A stretch of 64,000 bases of DNA. Source: Marsupella aquatica (taxonomy: Eukaryota > Marchantiophyta). This document shows, piece by piece, positions 24,379 through 35,384 of the stretch (positions are counted from its first letter, which is position 1; each line of letters starts with the position of its first letter). Location of the stretch: positions 11,532,001-11,596,000 of the forward strand of contig OZ316893.1 of the NCBI GenBank assembly GCA_973895155.1, in the 5' to 3' direction. The translations under genes and the position numbers were made by a program. Below the pieces are notes generated by a model that saw only the letters and a program-made list of their open reading frames with translations, had not been told where the DNA came from and searched no databases.

Positions 24379-27300
24379 CTAAGGATTCGTGTGCTGGACA
24401 TAACCCATCTCAATTTTGTACTGGAGCTCCTCCTTCCAAGACACGCGATCTCGGAACCAGTCTCCGCTACCACTGCGCTTACCGAAGTCCTCAATCTTCT
24501 TGGATCCTGTTTTCCCAAAGACTTCTTTCAGGCTGCAGGTTTTCCAACCAGAGAATATCTCGTCTGGGTCTAGTGTCACTTGCTTGAGCAGATGAGGCTC
24601 CAAATTTTCTTTCCTGGCCCAGGAAGGAATGTGTTTTGCAGGCCTTGTCTCATCCTCCGACTCATCATCTGAGGATCCTTTGTAAGGAGAAATGTCATAA
24701 GACATCGGCCCCAAATCTTCTTCCTTTTCAACTGCTCTGGAGCAAGGTGTTTCACTGCATGGCACACTATCACCAATCCTTCCTTGCTGCACATCAGCAG
24801 GTCTATTACCCAAGCTAAAAGCATGAGTTGAAATTTGAGGACCACTTTTAGCAGTACACTGGACATTCAAGGATGACAACCGAGCCGGCTCGGCATTTAA
24901 AGACGGCAACCTGGCAGACTCTGCATTCCAGGAAGGCAATCTAGTAAGCTCTGCATTCATGGACAGCAACTTGGACGACGAAGATGAGGAAGATGGGTGC
25001 CGCCCTTTCTTTTGCATAGCGGTAGCCACCATTGCAGCTGTCTGTTTATCCTTTGAAACAACCGGGACTCGAACTGCTGATCTTAAGGACAGAGTGCCTG
25101 CCCCGAGCAGATTGGAACGCATCTTACCAGGGGTCTGGCCTGGCCTGGCCTGTGCTGTTTGCAGTACGCCCTTCCCGGCACCTCTCACCTTCAGTTCATC
25201 TACTTGAACTTTTTCTCTTGGTCTCGGAGTGCATTGCTTGCTTTTAAATTTCTCCTCCATTGCCCTCTTCTCACGTTCTGCTTCCTCCGAAGCCTGAAGC
25301 CTCTGCGCCTTATCTTCCTGCTCAGCAACCTTTTTTTGCTTCAAAATTTCCTGCCGCTCTTCCATTTTCTTTTGCACTAACTGCTCTTTAAGCTGCCTCG
25401 AAGCAAGGAGCTTGCGCTTCCTCTCTTCTTCCATCCTCTTCAAGTCAGCTATATTTTTCTTGACCTTCTTCTCAATTTCCAAATTTGTAGCCTGCTTTGA
25501 CTTTGCTTCTGCACTGCACAAGTTTCGAGAGCTGGAAAGTAATACATGTTTCCTAGGGGACAACTGACTGCCACAGCTGCTCTCTCCTCCATCAAACTTG
25601 CTTCCTTCAATCGATTCTTTCAGCGGTATGCTTGCCTCCGGAGCTTCTTTCCTTTCGATCCCCAAGGAAGGGTTGTCTTCTGCCCTTCTCATCATCTTCC
25701 TTAGCGAATCCTTACCATCTCTTTTCTCCTCCTCAGCCCTTTTTGCAGCTTCTGCAGCGATCAAAGCCTTCACCTTTACAACTCTCTTTCCGTCAGGTAT
25801 GAAGCTTGGGGTTGGCTGCTGAACAACTGGAACAAAAGATTTCATGCCTGCGATGAGATTTGAAAACGGCTTCTGAGGATTGACAATGTTGGAGCTCGCA
25901 ACTTGCACCGAAGGTATTACACTTGAAACATTCATTTGCCGATTCTGCAGACTCTCTGTAGTCTCCTTCCTGCCTACCTGGTCCACGGAGGGATTCCCAT
26001 CCACTGCTAGAGGGATAACCACCTTCACTTCTCCTTCGCTTCTATGATCCCGATGTGATACGTCTGACATGTGGGAATTTCGCCCTCCTTGGCTATCCCG
26101 AACAGCAGAAGTTTCGAAGAGATGCTGTCCCTCATTAATTTTGAGCTGGCTGCAGGGAACAACTGCATCAGCTTGCACATCAATCAGCTCTTCTTCATGG
26201 ACTTCAGCCGCGGCAAGTAAAAGATTTAGCCTTTCCTTCCTTCTCACTCCGTCACTTTCCCCACCAACTAACTCTTCTGTATGGAGCTCAGCTGTAGTGA
26301 TGACAAGTTCAGTGAGCGGTCTCTCCCTTATCGGAGTTCCTGCACTGCTTCTGTGTGTGATATGTATCTGAGGTGGCTGACCTGGCAAAATGCTGCTCTC
26401 GCTCACAGTAACCGAATCCGCAAATTGCAACGCTGTCCCTAAGCTGCTGTGGAATTCTCCCACGTAGACAACGTCACCGTCTTTTCCGCGGGGAGCAATG
26501 TTCACCTCCAACAATGGTATCCCATCCGTTATCTCTGCGATCCGTTCACTTCTCACTCCTTCACTTTCCTTACCAACTAAGTCTTCTGTATGGAGCTCCG
26601 CTGTGATGGTGACTAGTTCAGTGAGCGGTCTCTCGCTTCTTATCGGAGTTCCTCCACTGTTTCTTTGTGTGAAATGTGTCTGAGGTGGCTGACCTGGCAA
26701 AATACTGCTCTCACTCGCAGCAACCGAATACGGAAATTGCGACTCTGTCCCTGAGCTGCTGTGGAATTCTCCTACGAATACAACGTCACCGTCTCGATCG
26801 CGGGGAGAAATGTTCACCTCCAACAATTGTATCCCATCCATTGTCTCTGCGATCCGTTCGCTTCTCACTTCATCGCTTCTCTCACCAAGTAACTCTTCTT
26901 TATGGAGCTCAGCTGTAGTGGTGACAGGTTCAGTGAGCGGCCTCTCCCTTCTTATCGGAGTTCCTGCATTGTCTCTGTGAGTGATGTGTGTCTGAGGTGG
27001 CTGACCTGGCAAAATGCTGTTCTCGGGAACAGTAACCGCATCCGCAAATTGCAACGCTCTCTCTGAGCTGCTGTGGAATTCTCCTACGAATACAACGTCA
27101 CCGTCTCGAACGCAGGGAGAAATGTTCACCTCCGGCAATGGTATCCCATCCTTTGTCTCTGCGATCCGTTCGCTTCTCACTCCATCGCTTCTCTCACCTA
27201 GTAACTCTTCTGTATGGAGCTCAGCTGTAGTGGTGACAGGTTCAGTGAGCGGTCTCTCCCTTCTTATTGGAGTTCCCGCACTGTTTCTGTGCTTTATATG

Positions 27301-30078
27301 TATCTGAGGTGGCTGACCTGGCAAAATGCTGTTCTCGCTAACAGTAGCCGAATCCGGAAATTGCGACGATGTCCCTGAGCTGCTGCGAAATTCTCCTAGG
27401 CATACAACTTCACCGTCTCTATCGCAGGGAGAAAAGTTGACCTCCAACAATTGTGTTTCATCCTTTGTCTCCGCGATCCATTCACTAACCTCACGCACCG
27501 CAGGTAATTGCAACTTTGCACTTCCAGCTCCGGTCGCATCCATCTTGCTCTCCTTTATGTCCAGCTCCAGTGCAAAAGAATGTTCACGGGCAGAGTAAGC
27601 CACTCCTTTCGTCGTTACACTTGAATTTGCATCTATCTCTGCCAACAGATGTAAGAATCTTTTGGGATCGCTCTCCCTGAATGGTTGAGGTGGGTTCTGC
27701 ACTTCCATTTGCTCCTCGGCTACTAATTCGGAAATACAGCTCCTGTGTTCACCTTTGAGCTCCGGGAGGTCAAGAACGATGTCATCGGCTTCTCGCTCTA
27801 CAAATTTGATTTTCAATGCCGGAGATAAAAGTAATGTGGTCCGCCTGGAGCCCCTGTATGCGCCCTGTTTGAGGAGAGACTGAGGAGGGTCTTCAGCGCT
27901 TACCTGGCATTCCGATGGCAAGTCCGTGCAATCGAGAACCAGCCCCCGATCAGCTCCCAACGGCTTCACATGGTCAGGAGTTGCCAAATCGAATTTAGTA
28001 GTCATTGCCGGACCACAATCCATTCTGAGTTCTCCCGCATTGCCCTTCTGTGACGATGACGTGATCAAATTTCCCTGAGGCGTCCCCATTCCATTTCGCT
28101 CTTTCAATAGATGCAATGTGTTTCCAAGCTGACCAGCTGCAGCAGTAGGAAGCATACCTTCATTTTGATTCACACCCACAGTCTTTAAGTGCCCCACAAC
28201 CCCGTCAAGTTCTACCGAAGGTGGGAGAACTGTGATGCTGGCATTCCCGTTCGGCTCTCTCAGTCTTTTGGTCACTGAAAGTTCCCTGCCATTATGCTCC
28301 TCAACAGAAGCATGTGCATTGCCACTCGCATTCTCCAGCTTATCTAATTCAAAGGCTTTGGCCTCTGCTTGCGAGCCGGACTCCAGTCTGGTGCTTCCTA
28401 CCGAAGCTGTTGACTTCTTGGAGGGCTGCCTTTCAGCTTTATCCTCCTCTTCCTTCGCAATACGAGTTATTTCCGTCGGCCCGTTCCCAATCTTCACAAC
28501 CTGCTCTTCACTGATTAGTTCATGTTTGCCTACCTCTCCATTTGTCTCGGGGGGAGAACGTGAGCTGGCTCTGGTGATTCTCCGCTGAGACGATGGCGTA
28601 ATCATAGTTGCGTGAGGAGACTTTCTTCCATTCCGCTCTTTAAATGGATGCAATGTGTTCCCACGCTGGTCAGCTGCAGCAGTCGAATGCATACCTTCAT
28701 TTTGATCGATACCCACAGTCACGAACATCCCCACAATCCCGTCAATTTCTGCAGGAGGAAGAACTGTGGCGCTGAAATTTCCTCTAGCTCTTTTGGTCGC
28801 TGAACCTTCCCTGCGATTACGTTCCTCGACAGAAGCGTGTGCATTCGCACTCACATTCTCCACCTTCTCTAACTCAAAGGCATTGCGCTCTACTAGCGAA
28901 CTGAAGTTCAGTCTGGTACTTTCTAACGAAGTTTTTGACTTCTTAGAGGCCCGCCCTTGAGCTCTATCCACCCCCTCATCTTCCTCCGCAGTACCAGTTG
29001 TTTTCGTTGGCCCGTTCCCCACAACCTTCACATCCTGCTCTTCAACAAGTATTCCACTCTCGGCGCTGGCTCTGTTACTTCTCTTCTTGCCAGCAGGAGG
29101 CTTTTTCGATGGCCGTTCGGGTCTGTCTTGCAGCTCCAATGCAGTTTGTACAATGGTGGTCTGCATTTTCCGAGCAATCTCATCTTCCTCTATTGCTGCA
29201 GGTAAATCGACATTTTGCTTGCGCCCTCTTCGTTTCTTCTGTGGCGGTTCTCCCCGCGCAATTGTCACATTAGCTCCGGCATTCTGCAGAATCCTGGCCC
29301 GACTACGAGTCAATCTCGGAGCATCAAGGTCCAGAGCTTCTGTCTTGACTTGAGATAGTCTTCCTCCAATTGACGCCGAGCTTTCTCGAGGTTTCTCAAG
29401 ATGCGGCAAAGACTCTTCTGCCTCTCGTAACTCTCCTGCCTCTCCTGCCTCCCCTGCCACAATAATATGGCTACCTGAAGTGGACGTACGCCTTTTCCCT
29501 TCCACAGAATGGATAGGCTCTTCATTTTCACTAGCTGCCAAGATGGTGCTTTTGTTTCCTCCATTCCCTATTTTGCTTCCTTCCTCAGAATGAACAGGTC
29601 TTTCATGCCCTCTGTTGTGCGCTTTCACGAGATGCCCAAGTCCTTCATTCCTTCCCTGCTGTTCTTGTAAAGCCACGTCTTCATCTATATCCCTTACATC
29701 GGCTATACGAGTGCAAATCGGCGATGATGTATCCAATTGACGGGACTGGTTGACAACTTGAGAGTCGACAAGCGGTTTCCTCCTCCGAGAGCTTTTGGCA
29801 GGAGGCTTCGTACTGGACTTCAAACGGGAGCCGCCAGCGAGATTATTTTCCTTTCCATCCACATTGCGGCGTTGTTCTTCAGCATCATTCGTTTGGAAAG
29901 AACGAGTCGTTCCTTTCCATTGCTTGACAGAAGAGATGGACACCGGGAGGTCATACAGTGCCGCCAGTATGCCGATGGACTCCCAGCAGATATGATGCTG
30001 TTGCAGGTGGAGTTCATTGACTTGAGCTCGAAAAAGCTGAATGGAATCGAGAAAATTTCCCAGCCTCCCGTACTCCAT
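24379..30078 (-). CDS. WYR: INCENP inner centromere protein (plant WYRD type), single exon
   Basis: This is the scaffold of the chromosomal passenger complex, which binds and activates Aurora kinase at centromeres and the division midzone. The uninterrupted frame encodes 1,899 residues from ATG at 30078; an in-frame GTG two codons earlier is less likely. The C-terminus carries the Aurora-binding IN-box, about residues 1817-1856: IPSWARKENL, then DPDEIF, then KTCSLKEVF. Residues about 1530-1615 are a highly charged Glu/Lys/Arg run, the expected single alpha-helix or coiled coil. Residues about 860-1285 hold about four copies of a 104-residue module containing ERPLTE, VGEFHSS and SILPGQPPQ. The N-terminal 60 residues are hydrophobic and helical-looking and may be the CEN-box that binds Borealin/Survivin-like partners, which is inference. 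The remainder is low-complexity and probably disordered. The length is similar to the large Arabidopsis WYRD protein. Confidence 0.9.
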   Translation of the reverse strand: MEYGRLGNFLDSIQLFRAQVNELHLQQHHICWESIGILAALYDLPVSISSVKQWKGTTRSFQTNDAEEQRRNVDGKENNLAGGSRLKSSTKPPAKSSRRRKPLVDSQVVNQSRQLDTSSPICTRIADVRDIDEDVALQEQQGRNEGLGHLVKAHNRGHERPVHSEEGSKIGNGGNKSTILAASENEEPIHSVEGKRRTSTSGSHIIVAGEAGEAGELREAEESLPHLEKPRESSASIGGRLSQVKTEALDLDAPRLTRSRARILQNAGANVTIARGEPPQKKRRGRKQNVDLPAAIEEDEIARKMQTTIVQTALELQDRPERPSKKPPAGKKRSNRASAESGILVEEQDVKVVGNGPTKTTGTAEEDEGVDRAQGRASKKSKTSLESTRLNFSSLVERNAFELEKVENVSANAHASVEERNRREGSATKRARGNFSATVLPPAEIDGIVGMFVTVGIDQNEGMHSTAAADQRGNTLHPFKERNGRKSPHATMITPSSQRRITRASSRSPPETNGEVGKHELISEEQVVKIGNGPTEITRIAKEEEDKAERQPSKKSTASVGSTRLESGSQAEAKAFELDKLENASGNAHASVEEHNGRELSVTKRLREPNGNASITVLPPSVELDGVVGHLKTVGVNQNEGMLPTAAAGQLGNTLHLLKERNGMGTPQGNLITSSSQKGNAGELRMDCGPAMTTKFDLATPDHVKPLGADRGLVLDCTDLPSECQVSAEDPPQSLLKQGAYRGSRRTTLLLSPALKIKFVEREADDIVLDLPELKGEHRSCISELVAEEQMEVQNPPQPFRESDPKRFLHLLAEIDANSSVTTKGVAYSAREHSFALELDIKESKMDATGAGSAKLQLPAVREVSEWIAETKDETQLLEVNFSPCDRDGEVVCLGEFRSSSGTSSQFPDSATVSENSILPGQPPQIHIKHRNSAGTPIRRERPLTEPVTTTAELHTEELLGERSDGVRSERIAETKDGIPLPEVNISPCVRDGDVVFVGEFHSSSERALQFADAVTVPENSILPGQPPQTHITHRDNAGTPIRRERPLTEPVTTTAELHKEELLGERSDEVRSERIAETMDGIQLLEVNISPRDRDGDVVFVGEFHSSSGTESQFPYSVAASESSILPGQPPQTHFTQRNSGGTPIRSERPLTELVTITAELHTEDLVGKESEGVRSERIAEITDGIPLLEVNIAPRGKDGDVVYVGEFHSSLGTALQFADSVTVSESSILPGQPPQIHITHRSSAGTPIRERPLTELVITTAELHTEELVGGESDGVRRKERLNLLLAAAEVHEEELIDVQADAVVPCSQLKINEGQHLFETSAVRDSQGGRNSHMSDVSHRDHRSEGEVKVVIPLAVDGNPSVDQVGRKETTESLQNRQMNVSSVIPSVQVASSNIVNPQKPFSNLIAGMKSFVPVVQQPTPSFIPDGKRVVKVKALIAAEAAKRAEEEKRDGKDSLRKMMRRAEDNPSLGIERKEAPEASIPLKESIEGSKFDGGESSCGSQLSPRKHVLLSSSRNLCSAEAKSKQATNLEIEKKVKKNIADLKRMEEERKRKLLASRQLKEQLVQKKMEERQEILKQKKVAEQEDKAQRLQASEEAEREKRAMEEKFKSKQCTPRPREKVQVDELKVRGAGKGVLQTAQARPGQTPGKMRSNLLGAGTLSLRSAVRVPVVSKDKQTAAMVATAMQKKGRHPSSSSSSSKLLSMNAELTRLPSWNAESARLPSLNAEPARLSSLNVQCTAKSGPQISTHAFSLGNRPADVQQGRIGDSVPCSETPCSRAVEKEEDLGPMSYDISPYKGSSDDESEDETRPAKHIPSWARKENLEPHLLKQVTLDPDEIFSGWKTCSLKEVFGKTGSKKIEDFGKRSGSGDWFRDRVSWKEELQYKIEMGYVQHTNP
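26225..27490 (-). repeat. About 312-bp coding tandem repeat inside INCENP
   Basis: The phrase CTGAGGTGGCTGACCTGGCA recurs at about 26369, 26680, 26992 and 27305, a period of 311-313 bases that keeps the reading frame (104 codons). The copies differ at scattered positions, so the expansion is not brand new, but the lengths are nearly constant. Confidence 0.85.
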
Positions 30079-31060
30079 TGTCACCGCCTCCGGGAATGTA
30101 TTGACAGATTTTCTCGAGTGAATTGAGTGCTCTCCCGAACAAAAGTGCTGTGGGTGGTAGGTCCGCAGGGCCCTTGTCCGCTGGGAGAAATCGTCCAGGA
30201 CAAGGGAACAAACCGGGTCAGATTCTCAATTTTTTTCACTTGCTTGTTCGACCACGATACTTGAGAGTCCCGATTGCCGCACATACGTTTCGTGAAATGC
30301 AGGAGCCATCATTGCAAATTCAAAGATCACCAAACGCTCGAAAACAATCCTGCACAGACAGAGCGTTTTGTAAAGCTAAGATTCTGTGCCGAGCTTGGAC
30401 GAAATGCTTAAACCAAATGAGGTAACGACCGAAAATGAGACAGAGGAGTGTGAGCAAACCAGCGAAGACTTCTTTGAGAAATGAGCTTCAACATAGTTAC
30501 GATCCACTTGAACGAGACAGACTGCCAATTAAAGGAGCTTCAACAAATGCAAGCTTCAACCAACAACATTACTGTCATTGCGAACGAATTGACAGAGCGT
30601 TTGTAAAGCTAAGATTTCTACGCCTCGACCAAGCACTTGAACCAAATGAGGAAGCGTACGACAACGAGACAGAGCAAGTGTGAGGAGAGCTAAGATTTCT
30701 GTGAGAAAAGAGCTTCAGAAAATGCTTCGACCTACCTAGTTGCGAACGACGTGAACGCGAAACAAAAGAATTGACGCCGACTCAAACACTCGAACCAAAT
30801 GAGGAGGCGAACGACAACGAGACAGAGCAAGTGTGAGCAGAGCTAAGATTTCTTTTGAGAAAAGAGCTTCAAAAAATGCTTCGACCTACCTAGTTACGAA
30901 TGACATGAACCCGAAACAAACGAATTGACGCCGACTAAAACGAGCGCTCCAAAAGGCCGAGTGAGAGAGCGGAAGAGAGCTCTCAACGACCGCCATTGTT
31001 ACGAGAGGTAACGCCACTGCGCCAACGGCTACTACTGCTCGTGCTCTGCCCGCGCGATTG
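30079..31060. repeat. INCENP 5' flank with imperfect tandem repeats
   Basis: After about 300 bases of probable INCENP leader and promoter, the stretch 30340-30960 repeats the words AACCAAATGAGG, ACGAGACAGAGCAAGTGTGA and GCTAAGATTTCT. AACCAAATGAGG occurs at about 30411, 30640 and 30793, so spacing is irregular (about 229 and 153 bases). No gene is supported. The frames at 30123-30425 and 30435-30683 run through the repeats. Confidence 0.6.
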
Positions 31061-31064
31061 TTTC

Positions 31065-34000
31065 ATTTCTGCTCGTGCTCTGCTTCGTCTCCGAGCTTCT
31101 TTCCTCACTTCCGAGGTTTTCCGATGTTCTCGTCCATAATGACGATGGAGTGTTTTTTGAGGGACGATGAGTATGAATTTGAATTGAGTTTCACTGTGGA
31201 CGACACATCAGCTCGGATGCGATTCCATCCAAACTTATGGACTAGGATAGTATCCCCGAATGCTGGTGAACAAATGTATGTTAAGAACTTCATTTTGCCA
31301 CTAAAGATCTTTGAATTGACATTATTGCCAAATAGGTCATGTCACAGTCTTGCATATGGATCTTTGAATTGACATTATTGCCAAATATGTCATGCCACAG
31401 TCTTGTATATAGATCTTTGAATTGGCATTATTGCCAAATATGTCATGTCACAGTCTCTTATATGGATGACAAGTTCACTAACCCGCTCCGGAGAACTATA
31501 TACAAAACCGTGTCATATTTGCAAATATAATGAGAATATAATAAATTCAAACATCTTTAGTGGCAATATACTAAAAAGTTGAGCTGCTGACTACAAGAGA
31601 CCCAATAGATGGGGGACAAAAAGGAACACACAGAGAAGAAAAAAGGCCCTCATGCACCAACTATGACCAAAAGAATGAAAAGCAAACTAAACTAAAACCC
31701 TACCTAGAGCAAACTTAAATGCCTGGTAGAGCTCAAAAGGGATATTAAACCAAATTCCCACCTATCCATCTTTTCTTCTGTACCTATAATATTTTCTGCT
31801 GGTACTCTGCTTAGTCTCTGAGGTTGTTGTGTTCAGATGTCCTCATTCATAAAAACGATGGAGTATTTTAGAGGGATGTATGAATTTGAATTATTTCAAC
31901 ATGACCATGCATAAGCTCGGATGCAATCCCATCAAAACTTATGGACTACGATAATATCTTGGAATGCTGGTGAAAAAATCATACTATTAATTTGTAATGT
32001 AACCCTGCTTTTATGGCCTAGGTCTATAGTGAAGCCTCTAGACCATAACTCTCCCTTGGTCACTTAACTTTGATTGGGGGTGCAAGGCTTAACTCTGCCT
32101 GGGTCACTTAACTTTAGGGGTGCAAGGAATGTTGAAAATCATAAATGAGTGTGAACAATAAGGGATCTTTTTCTTTCAAGGGTTTTTTCAAATCACTTAT
32201 ATTTACTCTAAAACGAATGGGTTAATTAGGCTAGAATTTATTAAACTGCTGAAGAACAAAAGGCCATACACAGATACAGGATCCCAAAGACAAGGGACCC
32301 AATAGGGCATCTCAAATCTGAAGTACCACAGAGATATCTGTAGCCAGCAAGTGTGAGTTAGGGATGTTGGTCACAAGTGGTAGGACAAGCTTTTGCAAGC
32401 CTGCCACTCTATTTTGGGGAAAACATATATATGTGACCGTGAACAGAGCCAAAACCCTGAGAGTTGAGATGCCCAAATAGAGGGGGGACAAAAAGGAAAA
32501 CCCATAGAAGAAAAAGCATATATTAAACTGCCAAAGAACAAAAAGTCATGCACGGATACAGGATCCCGAGAACAAGATCCCCACCTATCCATCTTTCTTC
32601 TCTACCTGTATTATAACCAGGTCAGTAACCAAAGGTTTGTGGTCACAATAAGCCAAACATTATGCATTCATTCCTGTTTCAATAGTACTTTGTGCAATAC
32701 CACCAACAATCACAGCGATAGTACTTTGTGCAATACCATCAACAATCACAGCGACGTTGCATATCGTACGGTCTTGGGACATTTTTTCATCCCCACCAGA
32801 ACAACTGAACAAAGTTCAGCCAATTAGTGATCAAAGTGTAGACTTCATGACCTAGCCATAGACAATAATGTTTCTGCTAATTTTATTATTATTATTTAGA
32901 CTGTTTTTTTGTTTTTTTGTCTTGAACAGAAATGGGAAGGAAATACAATTAGACTCCCCCCACCCCAATGTGACAGTTTTTCTGTAGGGAACCCAGACCA
33001 GGGTGAGCCCCAACGGATCCGACAGGGACCCGCACCAGGAAGGAGAGAGGATTACATCAGGGCCACAAAGTGGGCAACCAGGGGCCAAGCAAATAATCAG
33101 AACTCCAATCCACTACCCACAAAACCCATCCCACCCACACACATATACCCTCCACACTCCAGTGTGTGGAGGGGGGATTGAAACTGAGACTGAGTTCCAG
33201 GCAAATCCCCTAGCCAATTTTAGACTGTTTTTCAGTAGAGATGGGCATGGGCAGTCTGGGTACAGGGGCCCTTCATGTGTATAAGCACATGGGTATTTCC
33301 TGCTGGTACTTTGCTTTGTCTCTGAGCTTCTTGTGTTGCTGGACCTCCCTTCCTCAATTTGGATGTTGTCAAAGGAGTACTTTGGAGGGATGAGTACAAA
33401 TGTAAATTGTTGCACTGTGAAGACACATACACTTGGAACTCTTTGCATGAAAGGAAGAAACAGAAAGCCAAATCTATACTGATGAGATTAACCATTTCTA
33501 CTCCATGCTGCCATTCTCATAAATTTGTACTTGAAAATTCAAAGCTGGACATCCTTTTCCTGACAAAAATTACACACCAAAACTATGTTGGGGTGACTGG
33601 GGGTTCTAGGCTACACCTTGAGTCCACTGCATCGAGAATGTTTGAAAAAGCTTCAAGGTTGCTGTGGGTCAACTTGTTTGGCATTCCAGATTCAGGGTAC
33701 AGCTTAGTAACCCCCTGCCCAGACCTCGGCTTCCTGTACATGACCTACCCATATGGCCATAATTTCTCCAGTAACAATGTTTCAGGCTATACTTGTGAGT
33801 AGCGATGGGCATGGGGAGTCCGGGGGTACGGGTAGCCCTTGGGTATAGGGAGCCCTTCATGTGAGTATTTAGGTATTCTCCTATGTTGGTGCTCCACTTC
33901 GTCTCCAACCTCTTTGTGTGGTTGAACCTCTCTCCCTCAATTGCAATGGTCTCCTTGTGTAGAGGTGTTTGCTCTGCTTCTCTCTAAGTTTATTGGAGGG

Positions 34001-34150
34001 ATAGAATGAATTTGAATTGTTTCAGGGACAACTCATAAGCTTTGATGCGATCGCTATCCAAATGTACGGACTAGGATAGGATCCCATAACACTTTATACG
34101 AACAAAAGCACTTTGCATGAATGGATGGATTATTGGAAAAGAGCTTTTTC
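31065..34150 (+). repeat. Cluster of dispersed repeat copies (unnamed family)
   Basis: Four diverged copies share the order GCTGGTACT(C/T)TGCTT(A/C)GTCTC, then GGAGTA/GGAGGGAT, then GAATTTGAATT, then TATGGACTAGGATA. They lie at about 31065-31290, 31795-31985, 33295-33440 and 33880-34100. The last two are preceded by GATGGGCATGGG...CCCTTCATGTG. Other repeats here are three copies of TTTGAATTGACATTATTGCC (31310-31450) and two of TTAAACTGC(T/C)(G/A)AAGAACAAAA (about 32243 and 32524). A 10-bp perfect hairpin (CCCTCCACAC / GTGTGGAGGG) lies at 33148-33173. No intact coding frame is present. This looks like decayed transposon sequence. Confidence 0.6.
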
Positions 34151-35384
34151 CAGTAAACAATATTTGATAGATTCGATGCAGACGCAAATGGCGATATATA
34201 AGGCTTTTGGCCTACACAAGCAAGTCAAGAAGACGTGCTGCGAATTGAAAAGTCCATCAAGTAGGCTCTTTACTGATTCCGGGGGCTCTTAGACATTGCA
34301 AAGTCAGGCAAGTTGATGGAGAGTAAAAGAACAGTTGCAGGAAAGTAAAGAAGACGTGCTGCACATTTTGGAAAACCAACTTCTCGGGTTCTGGAACTGA
34401 CTTCCAGGATCCTGCCTTGGCATTTTCTCGTTTTCTTGGCTTATTGAGCAAAACTTACAGTCTGATTCAGATAAATACCGCGTACAGGTTCGAGACAGTA
34501 GTTTAGGCTGATGTGATATGATCAAGCGTTTCTATAAACTTGCCATGCAGAAAGAATGTATCGAGAAAATTCTTGGAACCCATCTGCTAGACAACACTTT
34601 ACTCTACCCAGTGGCAAAAATTAATCATTAGTCACTGCAGGGCAAGGAAGAAGGCACGCACTCGAGACTTGTAAACTCATTTCTTAGAAAGTCAGCACAC
34701 CCCAGTTCCAATGAACAGATCGAAGAAAGGGACCATCCTGTAACTCATTATCATGGTCAGACCGTAGTAGAGTGTGCGATTGTAGTAACCTAGTGTCCAC
34801 ATGCGCCCAAAGCCTTGGACTGACCAACCTAGCTTGAAGTGGGCGAATCTGATATCCAACTTCGCAAGAAATGGGACCGAGAAAAAAAGAAACAAAGCAT
34901 ACTGTGTATGATCCGGAAGTACTCTGCCATTATAAGACTTATGATGGTCCCAAAATAGCCCCAAGGAAATGTCCACTTAGTCGAGGCCAGGAATTCAGCG
35001 CGCTGTGAACATGAGGCCCATGGCCAAAGAAAGCTATTACAACCTGAAGGTTCTCCTTGCGAGAATACAGTAACTTGATTTGTCGAACAACTTTTCCATG
35101 GAATTACGACCTCAGTAGAACGTGCTCTCAAGCCTCAGTTGTGCAAAAGAAAAGGAACTGCAAAACATTGCTGGGCTAGGGATATTTATACCCATTTGAG
35201 CACGAACGCATGGGCAACAGGAATGTCACATGCTCCTGTCAACCTTCAAAGGTTGGACATTGACATAACTCTCTTTGGCTGTTATAACAATGCCAACGGC
35301 CTTCAGCTATCTGTATTCGGGTTGATTGCAGTTCTTGCCACCCGTCTTGAGTATCCTTCCGAAGTTGAAAGGAGCTCTGGGTTT
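34151..35384. other. 3' flank of the EF-hand gene, no gene recognised
   Basis: An open frame on the minus strand at 34692-34976 (94 codons, aromatic-rich and hydrophobic) has no family resemblance that I can identify and no convincing splice links. It may be chance or an unrecognised exon. Confidence 0.35.

Noticed and set aside
28232-28588. Several 60-130-codon + strand frames between 24.3 and 30.1 kb
   Set aside because: All are antisense shadows of the INCENP exon, with Ser/Leu-rich text from the complementary codons.
34692-34976. 94-codon hydrophobic minus-strand frame
   Set aside because: I could not link it to a family or to splice sites. It remains a possible unknown exon but is not supported.
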